Notes: generated by a model from the letters alone, not told the origin. Counted from the stretch's first letter, positions 1 to 6,447 are shown. The stretch is 7,681 nt of DNA from an uncultured Bacteroidales bacterium (GCA_900542185.1 UQMZ01000080.1:1-7681); one strand, 5' to 3'. A program made the numbers and translations.

Positions 1-98
1 TGATACCCGGCGAGGACCACGGTTTCAGTGTCAATACTGCCGAAGCCGCGCTTTACGCTTCCGACTGGCTGGCAAAGCAGCTGCAGAACGGCAAGTAA
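1..98 (+). CDS. C-terminal end of an alpha/beta-hydrolase-like protein (partial)
   Basis: The window opens inside a plus-strand reading frame whose codons start at position 3 and end with TAA at 96-98. About 31 residues are visible: IPGEDHGFSVNTAEAALYAS followed by DWLAKQLQNGK. The Gly-x-Asp-His-Gly-Phe pattern followed by an amphipathic final helix is how many alpha/beta hydrolases (dienelactone hydrolase or prolyl-oligopeptidase-like) finish, with the His as the catalytic-triad base. That is family knowledge applied to a very short fragment, so neither substrate nor subfamily can be named. The gene converges on the flavodoxin gene, with 18 bases between the two stop codons. Confidence 0.55.
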   Translation, partial: IPGEDHGFSVNTAEAALYASDWLAKQLQNGK

Positions 99-112
99 TT
101 TCCTTGTTTTTT
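92..112 (+). terminator. Weak candidate terminator of the hydrolase gene
   Basis: CAAG (92-95) can pair with CTTG (103-106) around a 7-base loop, followed directly by six T (107-112). Four base pairs are too few for a convincing intrinsic terminator, and the stem includes the stop codon region. It is listed only because it is the sole hairpin-plus-T arrangement in the 18-base gap between the convergent genes. Confidence 0.25.
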
Positions 113-116
113 GCGA

Positions 117-839
117 TTACCTGGAGATTAATCTTTTCTTGCCGTTGATAATGTAGAGTCCGGCCGGAAGTGCGGCGGTTGAATATGCATCAGCAAGCAA
201 TCTTAACCCGGAAAGCGAATATACCGTGAAACAGGTATTGTGGTCTTGTTCGATGTTTCCGATACCGGAGGTCAGGTTGTTGTAGTCGATGGCCTGAAGC
301 CAGTTCTGCAAAAGCGTTCCGGCGTTGGAAGTCTGTGAGCTGCGAATCCAGAGGCTTGGTTCAAGAAATATGCCATTGGGGATAAGTCTTTTTGCATCGC
401 TTTCCACATCGCTGATACCGCTGCTTGCGCTCGACACTATCAGACCTATGTTCTTGCCGGCCATTTCCTTGCCGTGCTGAAACAGAAAGGTCTGCATCGG
501 AGCCGCCATATTGCTCCACCATAGCGGAGCGCCGATAATGACGGTGGAATACTCCGACATATCGACATTTACAGGGTCGATAGCCGGATATGAGGAGGCA
601 TCATCGGGATTCTCTCGGATTGCCGCTATCTGAGCGCTCCCGATAGCGTAATTGTTGGCGGCATAGTCGAGTCCCTTCTCGGCAGGTTCTACCTCAATTA
701 CATCAGCCTCGATCTGAGTGCGAAGTTCGTTTACTATACGCTCCACATTGTTGGTGTAGCTGTAATAGACTATCAATGTCTTTGCCTGTATGCTAAGTAC
801 GGACATAATGATTGTGGCGGATAATATCAGTGTCTTCAT
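117..839 (-). CDS. Exported flavodoxin-like protein with a T9SS-like C-terminal tail
   Basis: A 240-residue protein of the flavodoxin fold (flavodoxin_4-like). Residues 1-19 (MKTLILSATIIMSVLSIQA) form a typical signal peptide. The mature part begins with TLIVYYSYTNNVE, where SYTNN (27-31) matches the phosphate-binding loop that holds FMN. IIGAPLWWSNMAAPMQTFL (101-119) is the second, aromatic FMN-side segment typical of this family. Relatives bind FMN and take part in electron transfer or quinone and other reductase chemistry; the partner here is unknown. Residues about 200-240 are extra to the fold: VYSLSGLRLL then LPAGLYIINGKKRLISR. They resemble a short type IX secretion (Por) sorting tail, suggesting surface delivery or secretion. 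Export is unusual for a flavodoxin, although signal-peptide flavodoxins do occur in Bacteroidales. The start is the ATG that yields an intact signal peptide. It is a single gene, divergent from the ATPase. Confidence 0.85.
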   Translation of the reverse strand: MKTLILSATIIMSVLSIQAKTLIVYYSYTNNVERIVNELRTQIEADVIEVEPAEKGLDYAANNYAIGSAQIAAIRENPDDASSYPAIDPVNVDMSEYSTVIIGAPLWWSNMAAPMQTFLFQHGKEMAGKNIGLIVSSASSGISDVESDAKRLIPNGIFLEPSLWIRSSQTSNAGTLLQNWLQAIDYNNLTSGIGNIEQDHNTCFTVYSLSGLRLLADAYSTAALPAGLYIINGKKRLISR

Positions 840-867
840 GATTATGTTTATGTTGATGATGATGATG

Positions 868-875
868 CAAAATTA
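868..875 (-). promoter_or_regulatory. Candidate promoter -7 element of the flavodoxin gene
   Basis: Read on the minus strand this is TAATTTTG, an exact match to the Bacteroidota -7 consensus TAnnTTTG, lying 29-36 bases upstream of the start codon. No good TTTG is seen at the -33 spacing; a TTTT run lies there instead. The 5' untranslated region would include part of a (GAT)4 tract at 855-867. Confidence 0.5.
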
Positions 876-881
876 GTCCCG

Positions 882-911
882 TTTTATCTATCATAAAAAC
901 CTTGTTTTATG
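882..911. promoter_or_regulatory. TTTTAT/ATAAAA half-site cluster at the flavodoxin promoter
   Basis: Three alternating half-sites lie in 30 bases: TTTTAT at 882-887, ATAAAA at 893-898 and TTTTAT at 905-910. The right-hand pair extends to a perfect 7-bp dyad, CATAAAA (892-898) and TTTTATG (905-911), with a 6-base gap. The cluster covers where the -33 box of the minus-strand promoter would be, so it could be an operator. The sequence is AT-rich, so chance is a real alternative. Confidence 0.3.
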
Positions 912-987
912 GGATTATGCCCATTTTTACGGTCTCTGATATATGCCTAATTTAACTTTCGTATGTTGGAATTATCAGATTTTCAAG

Positions 988-1047
988 TCACAGAACTGGC
1001 GGCAAAAGCAAGCTTTTACCTTGCGCAGCATTCGAATAGTTCTGTGA
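988..1047. repeat. Nested inverted repeat, possible structured RNA
   Basis: TCACAGAACT (988-997) and AGTTCTGTGA (1038-1047) are perfect 10-bp complements. Inside them is a second hairpin: AAAAG (1004-1008) pairs with CTTTT (1013-1017) around CAAG, with flanking GG (1001-1002) and CC (1019-1020) able to extend it past one mismatch. The short palindromes TGCGCA (1022-1027) and ATTCGAAT (1030-1037) fill the rest. No T-tract follows closely, so this is not a standard terminator. No known RNA family is recognised. Confidence 0.4.
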
Positions 1048-1236
1048 GTCTAATTTCTTTTAATTCCATCATGAGAACCTACAAAACTTGAAAAAGATAC
1101 AAATAAAACATCACACAGCCATCCGATATGCTGCAAAAACACAATACTTTCTACTATAGAATTGAACTTTTGCACTATGATGTTGATTAAAATTTGCATC
1201 AATTTATTACTTAGGTACCTGATAGTTATACCAGTG

Positions 1237-1254
1237 TTTTCTCTGGAGAGAAAA
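1237..1254. promoter_or_regulatory. Upstream operator-like palindrome of the ATPase gene
   Basis: The core TTTCTCT-GG-AGAGAAA (1238-1253) has perfect 7-bp arms around a GG centre, and one more T/A pair extends it to 1237-1254. It is the exact reverse complement of the second site at 1270-1285. The two centres are 32 bp apart, about three helical turns, so two dimers would bind the same face of the DNA. Confidence 0.6.
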
Positions 1255-1269
1255 AAAATCGCAATTTTC

Positions 1270-1285
1270 TTTCTCTCCAGAGAAA
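1270..1285. promoter_or_regulatory. Promoter-proximal operator-like palindrome of the ATPase gene
   Basis: TTTCTCT-CC-AGAGAAA, with perfect 7-bp arms around a CC centre. It ends 8 bases before the -7 box at 1294-1301, so it covers the -33 region and most of the spacer. A protein bound here would be expected to block RNA polymerase, which suggests repression. The binding protein is not identifiable from the window. Confidence 0.6.
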
Positions 1286-1293
1286 AATATTTG

Positions 1294-1301
1294 TAACTTT
1301 G
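1294..1301 (+). promoter_or_regulatory. Promoter -7 element of the ATPase gene
   Basis: TAACTTTG matches the Bacteroidota -7 consensus TAnnTTTG, 25 bases before the ATG at 1327. The expected -33 position falls in the left arm of the adjacent palindrome (about 1270-1274), where there is TTTC rather than TTTG. The untranslated leader would be short, roughly 15-20 bases. Confidence 0.65.
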
Positions 1302-1326
1302 TGAAAATTATGCAACTTACAAGTGT

Positions 1327-2516
1327 ATGGAAAGAATTTATGAGATATCAACAAGACTGATATGTGCTCTTGACGCGCCCCTTCATCGTTACCTTTATGA
1401 CACCATCGAATGGCAAGACAGGCTTATCATGATAAAAGGGGCCCGAGGTGTCGGCAAGACCACCATGATGAAACAACGATGCAAGGAAAATGGCGAATCC
1501 GGAGTATATGCTTCTCTTGATCAACTTTTTTTAATGATCATACTATAGTAGAACTGGCTGATTATCATTATAAACATGGAGGAACACATCTTTATCTCGA
1601 TGAGGTTCATCGTTACCCGCGACCTAACTGGGAACAGGAACTAAAGAATATTTACGATAGTTATCCCGGACTATATGTCGTTTTTACGGGTTCTTCACTA
1701 TTACAACTAAACAGCAAGGTTGCAGATTTGTCCCGTCGTGTCGCCGTGTATGAACTCAGAGGTCTCTCATTCAGAGAATATCTGAATTTTACAGGCAATT
1801 ACGGCCTGAAATCCGTCAAATTGGCCGAGGTCCTCAGTAATCACCGAGATATTGCCTCTCGGATAATACCCACAATACGAGTTATCAGAGAATTTGACAG
1901 ATACCTTGAGAAAGGCTATTATCCATTCTTTATGGATAGTTCGGAGTTCACATATTCCCAAAGAGTTGAAAGACTTGTCCTGTCGGTTATAGACATTGAT
2001 ATACCGGCTGTCGCCGCCATTGAGTATGAGACACAATTAAAACTAAAAAAGCTTCTTGTCACCCTTGCCGAGCAGGTTCCTTTCGTACCGAATATGACGA
2101 ATCTCTCAAGAGACGTCGAGGTGTCCCGGAACCAGTTAATGAAATTCTTTACCTTGCTGAGTGAAGGGTCGATTCTTCGTACGTTGATGGATGCAACCAC
2201 ACAACCAAAACGAGCTTCCAAACCTGAGAAAATACTGTTTGACAACCCTTCGGTAATGCAGGCTCTCGGCATCATGAACAAAGCAGGAACGGTAAGAGAA
2301 AGCTTCGTGGCTTCAATGCTAAGTTCGACAGGCAGGCTATATGCTGCAAAAGGAGGAGATTTCCTTCTTGATCGCACCTATCTGTTTGAAGTCGGAGGCA
2401 ATGGAAAAGGATTTTCGCAGATAGCCGATAAACCAAACAGCTTTGTCATTGCTGACGATATTGAGACTGGAATAGGAAACAAGATTCCCATGTGGCTTTT
2501 AGGATTCCTTTATTAG
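1327..2516 (+). pseudogene. AAA_14/DUF4143 ATPase, broken by one -1 frameshift
   Basis: Joining two frames gives a 396-residue protein of the ATP-binding AAA_14 plus DUF4143 family (COG1373-like), close to the usual family length. Frame 1 starts at the ATG at 1327, carries Walker A GARGVGKTT (residues 38-46) and stops at TAG 1546-1548. The continuing frame is open from 1521, just after a TGA at 1518-1520. It carries Walker B HLYLDEVH (88-95; D92, E93), the sensor-1-like VVFTGSS (118-124), a middle DUF4143 region and a C-terminal FEVGGNGK (354-361) and IPMWLLGFLY. Family members sometimes contain a nuclease-like fold in that last part. The switch must occur in 1521-1545, which contains seven T. 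The second frame has no good start of its own before Leu135. Composition is AT-richer than trkAH, suggesting transfer. Function in this family is poorly defined. Alternatives to decay are a sequencing or assembly error, phase variation, or recoding. Confidence 0.8.
1526..1533 (+). other. Frameshift point: T7 homopolymer / T TTT TTA slippery heptamer
   Basis: In the upstream frame the codons are CAA CTT TTT TTA ATG. The bases T TTT TTA (1527-1533) fit the -1 slippery pattern X XXY YYZ in the correct phase. Slipping back one base gives TTT then AAT GAT CAT ACT, which enters the frame that encodes the rest of the ATPase. One extra T would equally restore the frame. The only downstream pairing seen is AT-rich: TAATGAT (1532-1538) with ATCATTA (1564-1570), plus the palindrome TACTATAGTA (1541-1550). 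That is weak as a stimulatory structure. Confidence 0.7.
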
Positions 2517-2536
2517 GTATTAGGTTCTTCGTTCCT

Positions 2537-2550
2537 TAATAAATTTATTA
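2537..2550. repeat. 14-bp AT palindrome upstream of trkA
   Basis: TAATAAATTTATTA is a perfect palindrome in the 101-base gap between the ATPase and trkA. It lies 31-44 bases upstream of the trkA -7 box, a place where an activator site or UP-like element could sit. Being all A and T, it may equally be chance or a remnant of a terminator. Confidence 0.35.
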
Positions 2551-2580
2551 GATTCAGACTCTGTTTCCGGAGAAAAGTGT

Positions 2581-2588
2581 TATATTTG
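2581..2588 (+). promoter_or_regulatory. Promoter -7 element of trkAH
   Basis: TATATTTG matches TAnnTTTG and lies 30 bases before the trkA ATG at 2618. No clear TTTG is found 19-21 bases upstream. It is the only promoter-like signal seen for the trkA-trkH pair. Confidence 0.55.
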
Positions 2589-2617
2589 CAGGATAAACAA
2601 TTGACCCTGGAATCGAG

Positions 2618-3958
2618 ATGAAGATCATAATAGCGGGCGACGGCGACACTGGGTGTCATCTGGCGCGGCAGTTGTGCGCCGAGAACCAGGATGTGGTGCT
2701 CATAGGCGAGGACCGCAAGCGACTGGAGGAGCTTGACTCGCGCAACAACATAATGGTACAGTACGGATCGGGCGTGATGCCATCCAATCTGAAAAACGCG
2801 GGCGTCGCGGGGTGCGACCTGTTCATAGGGGTCACTCCGTGGGGCAACGAGAACATCGTGTCGTCGCAATTGGCCAAAGCGTTAGGCGCCGGGCGCACCG
2901 TGGCCCGTATAGACAACGGCGAGCTGATTGCCGACAGCATGCGCGATGTGCTGCGACACACAGGCATCGACATCGCCCTGTATCCCGAATACCTTGTGGC
3001 GCACCAGATACGCACCTTGCTGAAACACAACTGGGTGAAACAGTGGTTCGAGCTGCACGACGGTGCCCTGGTAATTGTGGGCGTCAAGGTCCGTCCGGAC
3101 TCTGAATTAGCCGGAATGCATCTTTACGAACTGATGAAATCTGAACACCCGTTCCATGTAGCGGCCATCAGGCGCAAGGGAAAGACCATTATACCTAAAG
3201 GCGACAACCACATAGAAGCCAACGACATAGTCTATCTGTCCATGCTGCCGGGAGTGGCCGACCGAGTCGCAGGGCTATGCGGACACAGGCCCGGCCGAGT
3301 GCAGAAGGTCATGATATCCGGCGCCGGCAAGCTGGCACGCCAGATAGTGTCGGCCTTACGGCAGTCCGGTTACGCCATCACCGTGGTAGACGCCGACACG
3401 GCACGGTGCCGCAAGCTTTCGGCGCTGTATCCATCCGTCACCGTGGTAAATGCAGATCAGCGCGACTACGAGGTGCTGTGCGACGAAGGGCTGGAAAGCA
3501 CCGATGCGTTCATCGCCGTTAACGATTCGTCGGAAATGAACATCGTCGGCTCCCTGCTGGCCAAGGATGCGGGGGTACCCTGGACCATAGCCGAGATCGA
3601 GGACATACAGTATTTCGCCGAGGCCGAAAACCTCAACATCGATGTGGTGGTCAACAAGAAACTGCTTACATCCAGCACCATCCTGCAGATGCTGCTTGAC
3701 AGCCGTAATATGGAGACGTCACGCTGTCTGTCGCTGGAGGATGCCGACGTATCGGAGATTGTCGCGGCACCGGATTCCAAGATCACAAGAGGCGCCGTCC
3801 GCGACCTCAAGTTGCCGGCCGGAATGTCCCTTGCGGGAATAGTCCGGAACGGTGAGGGTATGCTGGTGTCGGGCGACACACAGATCCGGGGCGGCGACCA
3901 TGTGGTGGTGTTCAGCCTGTCGGGGTCGCTGAACAAATACGAGAAACTGTTCAGATGA
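2618..3958 (+). CDS. trkA: TrkA, NAD-binding regulatory subunit of potassium uptake
   Basis: A 446-residue cytosolic protein with the duplicated RCK layout of full-length TrkA. The first Rossmann half starts IIIAGDGDTGCHLARQL, with GDGDTG (7-12) as the glycine-rich nucleotide loop and acidic E31/D32 at the end of strand 2, favouring NAD(H) over NADP. The first RCK_C domain is about residues 143-226. The second Rossmann half starts KVMISGAGKLARQIV (GAGKLA at 235-240, D258 after strand 2), and the second RCK_C runs from about 370 to the end. TrkA rings gate the TrkH channel in response to nucleotide binding (NADH and ATP/ADP in studied relatives). The stop overlaps the trkH start as ATGA, which implies translational coupling and one operon. 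The length is close to that of other TrkA proteins (about 450 residues). The start follows a Bacteroidota -7 box and gives the Rossmann strand immediately, so no upstream start is needed. Confidence 0.95.
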   Translation: MKIIIAGDGDTGCHLARQLCAENQDVVLIGEDRKRLEELDSRNNIMVQYGSGVMPSNLKNAGVAGCDLFIGVTPWGNENIVSSQLAKALGAGRTVARIDNGELIADSMRDVLRHTGIDIALYPEYLVAHQIRTLLKHNWVKQWFELHDGALVIVGVKVRPDSELAGMHLYELMKSEHPFHVAAIRRKGKTIIPKGDNHIEANDIVYLSMLPGVADRVAGLCGHRPGRVQKVMISGAGKLARQIVSALRQSGYAITVVDADTARCRKLSALYPSVTVVNADQRDYEVLCDEGLESTDAFIAVNDSSEMNIVGSLLAKDAGVPWTIAEIEDIQYFAEAENLNIDVVVNKKLLTSSTILQMLLDSRNMETSRCLSLEDADVSEIVAAPDSKITRGAVRDLKLPAGMSLAGIVRNGEGMLVSGDTQIRGGDHVVVFSLSGSLNKYEKLFR

Positions 3959-5436
3959 AACGTCTGTCAAGGATACATATCGATTATCGGACGGTAAGCA
4001 ACGTGACGGGAAGCCTGCTGTTCGTCGAGGCGGTGATGCTGATGCTCCCGCTGCTGGTGTCGCTGATGTATGGCGAGGGGGAGTGGTGGATATTCCTGTC
4101 GGCGGCGTTGCTGTCGGCGGCGGTAGGCGTGGGGCTGATACAGCTTGGCGGCGGCAGGCATTACAAGTTGCAGATGAACCGTCGCGAAGGCTATCTGCTC
4201 ACCACCTTCATCTGGATAGCCTATTCCCTTATCGGCATGGTGCCGTTCCTGTTCATGCCTGCGCCGCTGAACATTACGGACGCATTCTTCGAGACCATGT
4301 CGGGCTTCACCACCACCGGGGCCACCGTCTTCGCCGACGTGGAGTCGCTGAGTCACGGCATCCTGTTCTGGCGCGCGCTGACGCAATGGGTGGGAGGCCT
4401 CGGCATAGTGATATTCATGCTGGTGGTGTTGCCGGCGCTGAACCAGTCGGGCAGCGTGTCGCTGTTCAACGCCGAGGTAACGGGCATCACCCACGACAAA
4501 CTGCATCCCCGCGTGGGACAGACGGCCAAATCGCTGCTCTACGTGTACCTGCTGCTGACGGCGGTGCTGATCCTGCTGCTGTGGTGCGGACCGATGAATC
4601 TGTTTGACGCCGTATGTCAGGGATTCTCCACGATGTCTACGGGCGGCTTCTCCACACGCAACGCCAGCATCGCGGCCTGGAATTCGGACTATGTCGGGTG
4701 GGTGGTGGCGGTATTCATGCTGGTGGGAGGGGTCAACTTCATGCTGCTTTACGGATTGCTGCGTGGCAACTGGCGCCCGCTGATGCGCAACGACGTGTTC
4801 CGCGCTTACGGCCTTATCGTGCTTGTGGCGTGGGGTCTGTTCGCCCTGGCCCGCTTCATCAACGGCAATGACGGCGGCATCGGACGCAACCTGCTGGAAC
4901 CTCTGTTCCAGGTGGCCACCACCATCACGACCACCGGCTTCTCGTTCGGCAGTTACGAAGGGTGGGGACAGTTGGCGCTCTCCATAATCCTGATTCTGAT
5001 GGTGATGGGGGCATGCGCCGGTTCTACCACGGGCGCAATCAAGATAGACCGTTTCGTGGCGTTGTGGAAGAATATGCGCCGCAGCGTGGAGCTTGCGTTG
5101 TATCCGCAGCATACCGTCATGGTCGAAATCAACGGCCACGCCCTGGAGGACACGCAGATGTCCCGGATTGTATCCTTGTTCGCCATCTACGCCGTCCTGC
5201 TGATGGTCGGCGCCATGCTGATGAGCGCCTACGGCTATACATTCACCGACAGTCTGTTTGCATCCGCGTCGTGCATCGGCAACAACGGGCTGGGGTACGG
5301 CGCCACCGGTGCCGGCGGAGGCTTCGGCACGCTGCCCGCTACGGTCAAATGGTTCTACTCCCTGCTGATGCTCATCGGGCGTCTGGAGGTGTTCACCGTC
5401 ATCGTCATCTTCAGCCGCAAGTTCTGGCGCCGGTAA
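3955..5436 (+). CDS. trkH: TrkH, potassium channel/transporter membrane subunit
   Basis: A 493-residue inner-membrane protein of the TrkH/KtrB superfamily, which passes potassium through a pore built from four membrane-pore-membrane repeats. The four filter loops are visible: SGFTTTGATV (116-125), STMSTGGFSTRN (225-236), TTITTTGFSFG (322-332) and IGNNGLGYG (441-449). Other family signatures are QWVGGLGI (144-151), GACAGSTTGAIKIDR (352-366), where relatives interrupt a membrane helix to form the intramembrane gating loop, and IGRLEVFT (474-481) near the end. Hydrophobic segments occur throughout, consistent with about ten or more membrane passes plus pore helices. It starts within the trkA stop (ATGA), so the two subunits are co-translated and expected to form the complex. 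The final 20 residues are basic and cytosolic-looking. No disruption or missing filter glycine is seen. Confidence 0.95.
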   Translation: MKRLSRIHIDYRTVSNVTGSLLFVEAVMLMLPLLVSLMYGEGEWWIFLSAALLSAAVGVGLIQLGGGRHYKLQMNRREGYLLTTFIWIAYSLIGMVPFLFMPAPLNITDAFFETMSGFTTTGATVFADVESLSHGILFWRALTQWVGGLGIVIFMLVVLPALNQSGSVSLFNAEVTGITHDKLHPRVGQTAKSLLYVYLLLTAVLILLLWCGPMNLFDAVCQGFSTMSTGGFSTRNASIAAWNSDYVGWVVAVFMLVGGVNFMLLYGLLRGNWRPLMRNDVFRAYGLIVLVAWGLFALARFINGNDGGIGRNLLEPLFQVATTITTTGFSFGSYEGWGQLALSIILILMVMGACAGSTTGAIKIDRFVALWKNMRRSVELALYPQHTVMVEINGHALEDTQMSRIVSLFAIYAVLLMVGAMLMSAYGYTFTDSLFASASCIGNNGLGYGATGAGGGFGTLPATVKWFYSLLMLIGRLEVFTVIVIFSRKFWRR

Positions 5437-5499
5437 TCGGACAAAATACTGTTCCCTCCTAAGGAATGAAGCCGAAGTGACAGCACAATGCCCCTGCTG

Positions 5500-5531
5500 T
5501 TGCGGAATATCAGATTTTTTGTTTACCTTTG
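5500..5531 (+). promoter_or_regulatory. Promoter of the two-gene exported-protein operon
   Basis: TTG (5500-5502), a 21-base spacer and TACCTTTG (5524-5531) match the Bacteroidota -33/-7 arrangement. The -7 box lies 61 bases before the ATG at 5593, leaving a leader of roughly 50 bases that contains a small GAGG/CCTC dyad (5540-5552). The rest of the 156-base gap after trkH shows no clear terminator. Confidence 0.65.
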
Positions 5532-5592
5532 CAAGCGGTGAGGGTCAGCCTCCTCAACGCCACACCACGTTTACACACTTATTAAAACACGT

Positions 5593-6426
5593 ATGACAAC
5601 TACAACAAGACTGTTCGCAGCCATCGCAATGGGCTGCGTCGCCTCAGCCTGGAACGTGGCTGTGGCCGAGACTCACACCGCCAACGACAAGAACGGAGTG
5701 CCCGGCATGACCGTCAGCATCAACGATGCACGCATCCGCCACAGCGGCCAGGAAGTGATGTTCTATCCGATATTCCGTCAGACAGGCAACAAGAACATCG
5801 GCATTCTCAGCATCGACAACAACGACTACGCCTGGATTGACGACGAGGGTCCGATAGGCACCTACATGCCCGGCACCTTGGTGGAGGTACCCTCGGACGG
5901 AGAACCGATCGCACCCTACGTGGAGGTCCGCGACGTGCCGCTGAACGCCACAGCATTCACGAAACTGAAGATAGTGGGCCGCGCCCCCGACTCGCCGAAA
6001 GTGTCCGACAACAACTACTACGGCGATTTCTCCTATACATTCTCGAACATCCCTATCCCGCAGTTCAAGAAGGTGGCCGCCGACCAGACAAAAGGCCTGC
6101 CAGGCGGAATGTTCACCGACAACGAGATCGAGCTGGCATTAATCGGCGGCGAAGTGATCAACGGCGACGGCTACATTTACTTCACACTGACCAACGTCGG
6201 CAGGTCCAACAAGCAGCTCCAGGCCAAGGACGGATACGCCACCACCCTCGACGGCGAACGCATATCCACCACTGTCAAGATTCCCCAGACCCTAGACTCG
6301 GGCGACACCGTAAAGGGCACCCTCATCGTACCGGAATGGGCAAGCCGGAGTTTCAGCTCCGTCAAGCACAACTTCTATGTGGGCGAGAAAGATTTCCACT
6401 GGAACCCGCAGCTGATACTGAAATAA
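5593..6426 (+). CDS. Exported protein of unknown function, apparent tandem beta domains
   Basis: I do not recognise this 277-residue protein. Residues 1-25 form a signal peptide ending AVA before E26; an AMGC at 12-15 is a poor lipobox, so ordinary cleavage is favoured. The mature part is rich in alternating hydrophobic and polar stretches with many Asn, Asp, Gly and Thr residues, as in beta-sandwich proteins. Two segments share a layout. Residues about 36-157 begin GVPGMTVSINDARIRHSG, and about 168-277 begin GLPGGMFTDNEIELALIGGE. Each continues with a hydrophobic strand, a polar loop, an Asp-containing turn, a strand preceding a Pro/Gly turn, and a late aromatic strand. This suggests a duplicated domain, inferred by eye. 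It has its own promoter and is followed after 21 bases by another exported protein, so the two probably share a transcript. A periplasmic or surface binding or structural role is possible but unproven. Confidence 0.8.
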   Translation: MTTTTRLFAAIAMGCVASAWNVAVAETHTANDKNGVPGMTVSINDARIRHSGQEVMFYPIFRQTGNKNIGILSIDNNDYAWIDDEGPIGTYMPGTLVEVPSDGEPIAPYVEVRDVPLNATAFTKLKIVGRAPDSPKVSDNNYYGDFSYTFSNIPIPQFKKVAADQTKGLPGGMFTDNEIELALIGGEVINGDGYIYFTLTNVGRSNKQLQAKDGYATTLDGERISTTVKIPQTLDSGDTVKGTLIVPEWASRSFSSVKHNFYVGEKDFHWNPQLILK

Positions 6427-6447
6427 ACCGTTAAACAATATATCATT

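Larger units (their letters stand above)
840..1326. other. 487-base AT-rich intergenic region between divergent genes
   Basis: No coding sequence with recognisable features is seen on either strand. The left end holds the flavodoxin promoter region (868-911). The middle holds a nested inverted-repeat element (988-1047). Bases 1050-1235 are AT-rich with only short palindromes, for example AGGTACCT at 1213-1220. The right end holds the twin palindromes and promoter of the ATPase gene (1237-1301). The size of the region is notable beside the compact spacing elsewhere in the window. Confidence 0.7.

Noticed and set aside
87..146. 9-bp inverted repeat AACGGCAAG / CTTGCCGTT across the two convergent gene ends
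   Set aside because: Both copies encode Asn-Gly-Lys near the end of their own proteins (NGK in each), and the loop is 42 bases, so coding coincidence explains it better than a shared terminator.
1532..1570. Stem TAATGAT/ATCATTA as a frameshift-stimulating structure
   Set aside because: It is seven AT-rich pairs with a 25-base loop and begins inside the slippery site with no spacer, which is unlike known stimulatory stem-loops or pseudoknots.
1728..2516. A separate gene starting at the TTG at 1728
   Set aside because: The same frame continues upstream without a stop to 1521 and encodes Walker B and the sensor motif, so this is the C-terminal part of the frameshifted ATPase and not an independent gene.
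2564..2575. TTTCCGGAGAAA before trkA as a third copy of the ATPase operator
   Set aside because: It shares only TTTC and AGAAA with the operator, lacks the perfect 7-bp arms and is shorter, so similarity is probably chance.
3967..5139. A 390-codon minus-strand frame opposite trkH
   Set aside because: Its product is a His/Gln/Arg-rich string with no domain logic, as expected from the antisense of a GC-rich membrane protein gene. The trkH frame is certain.
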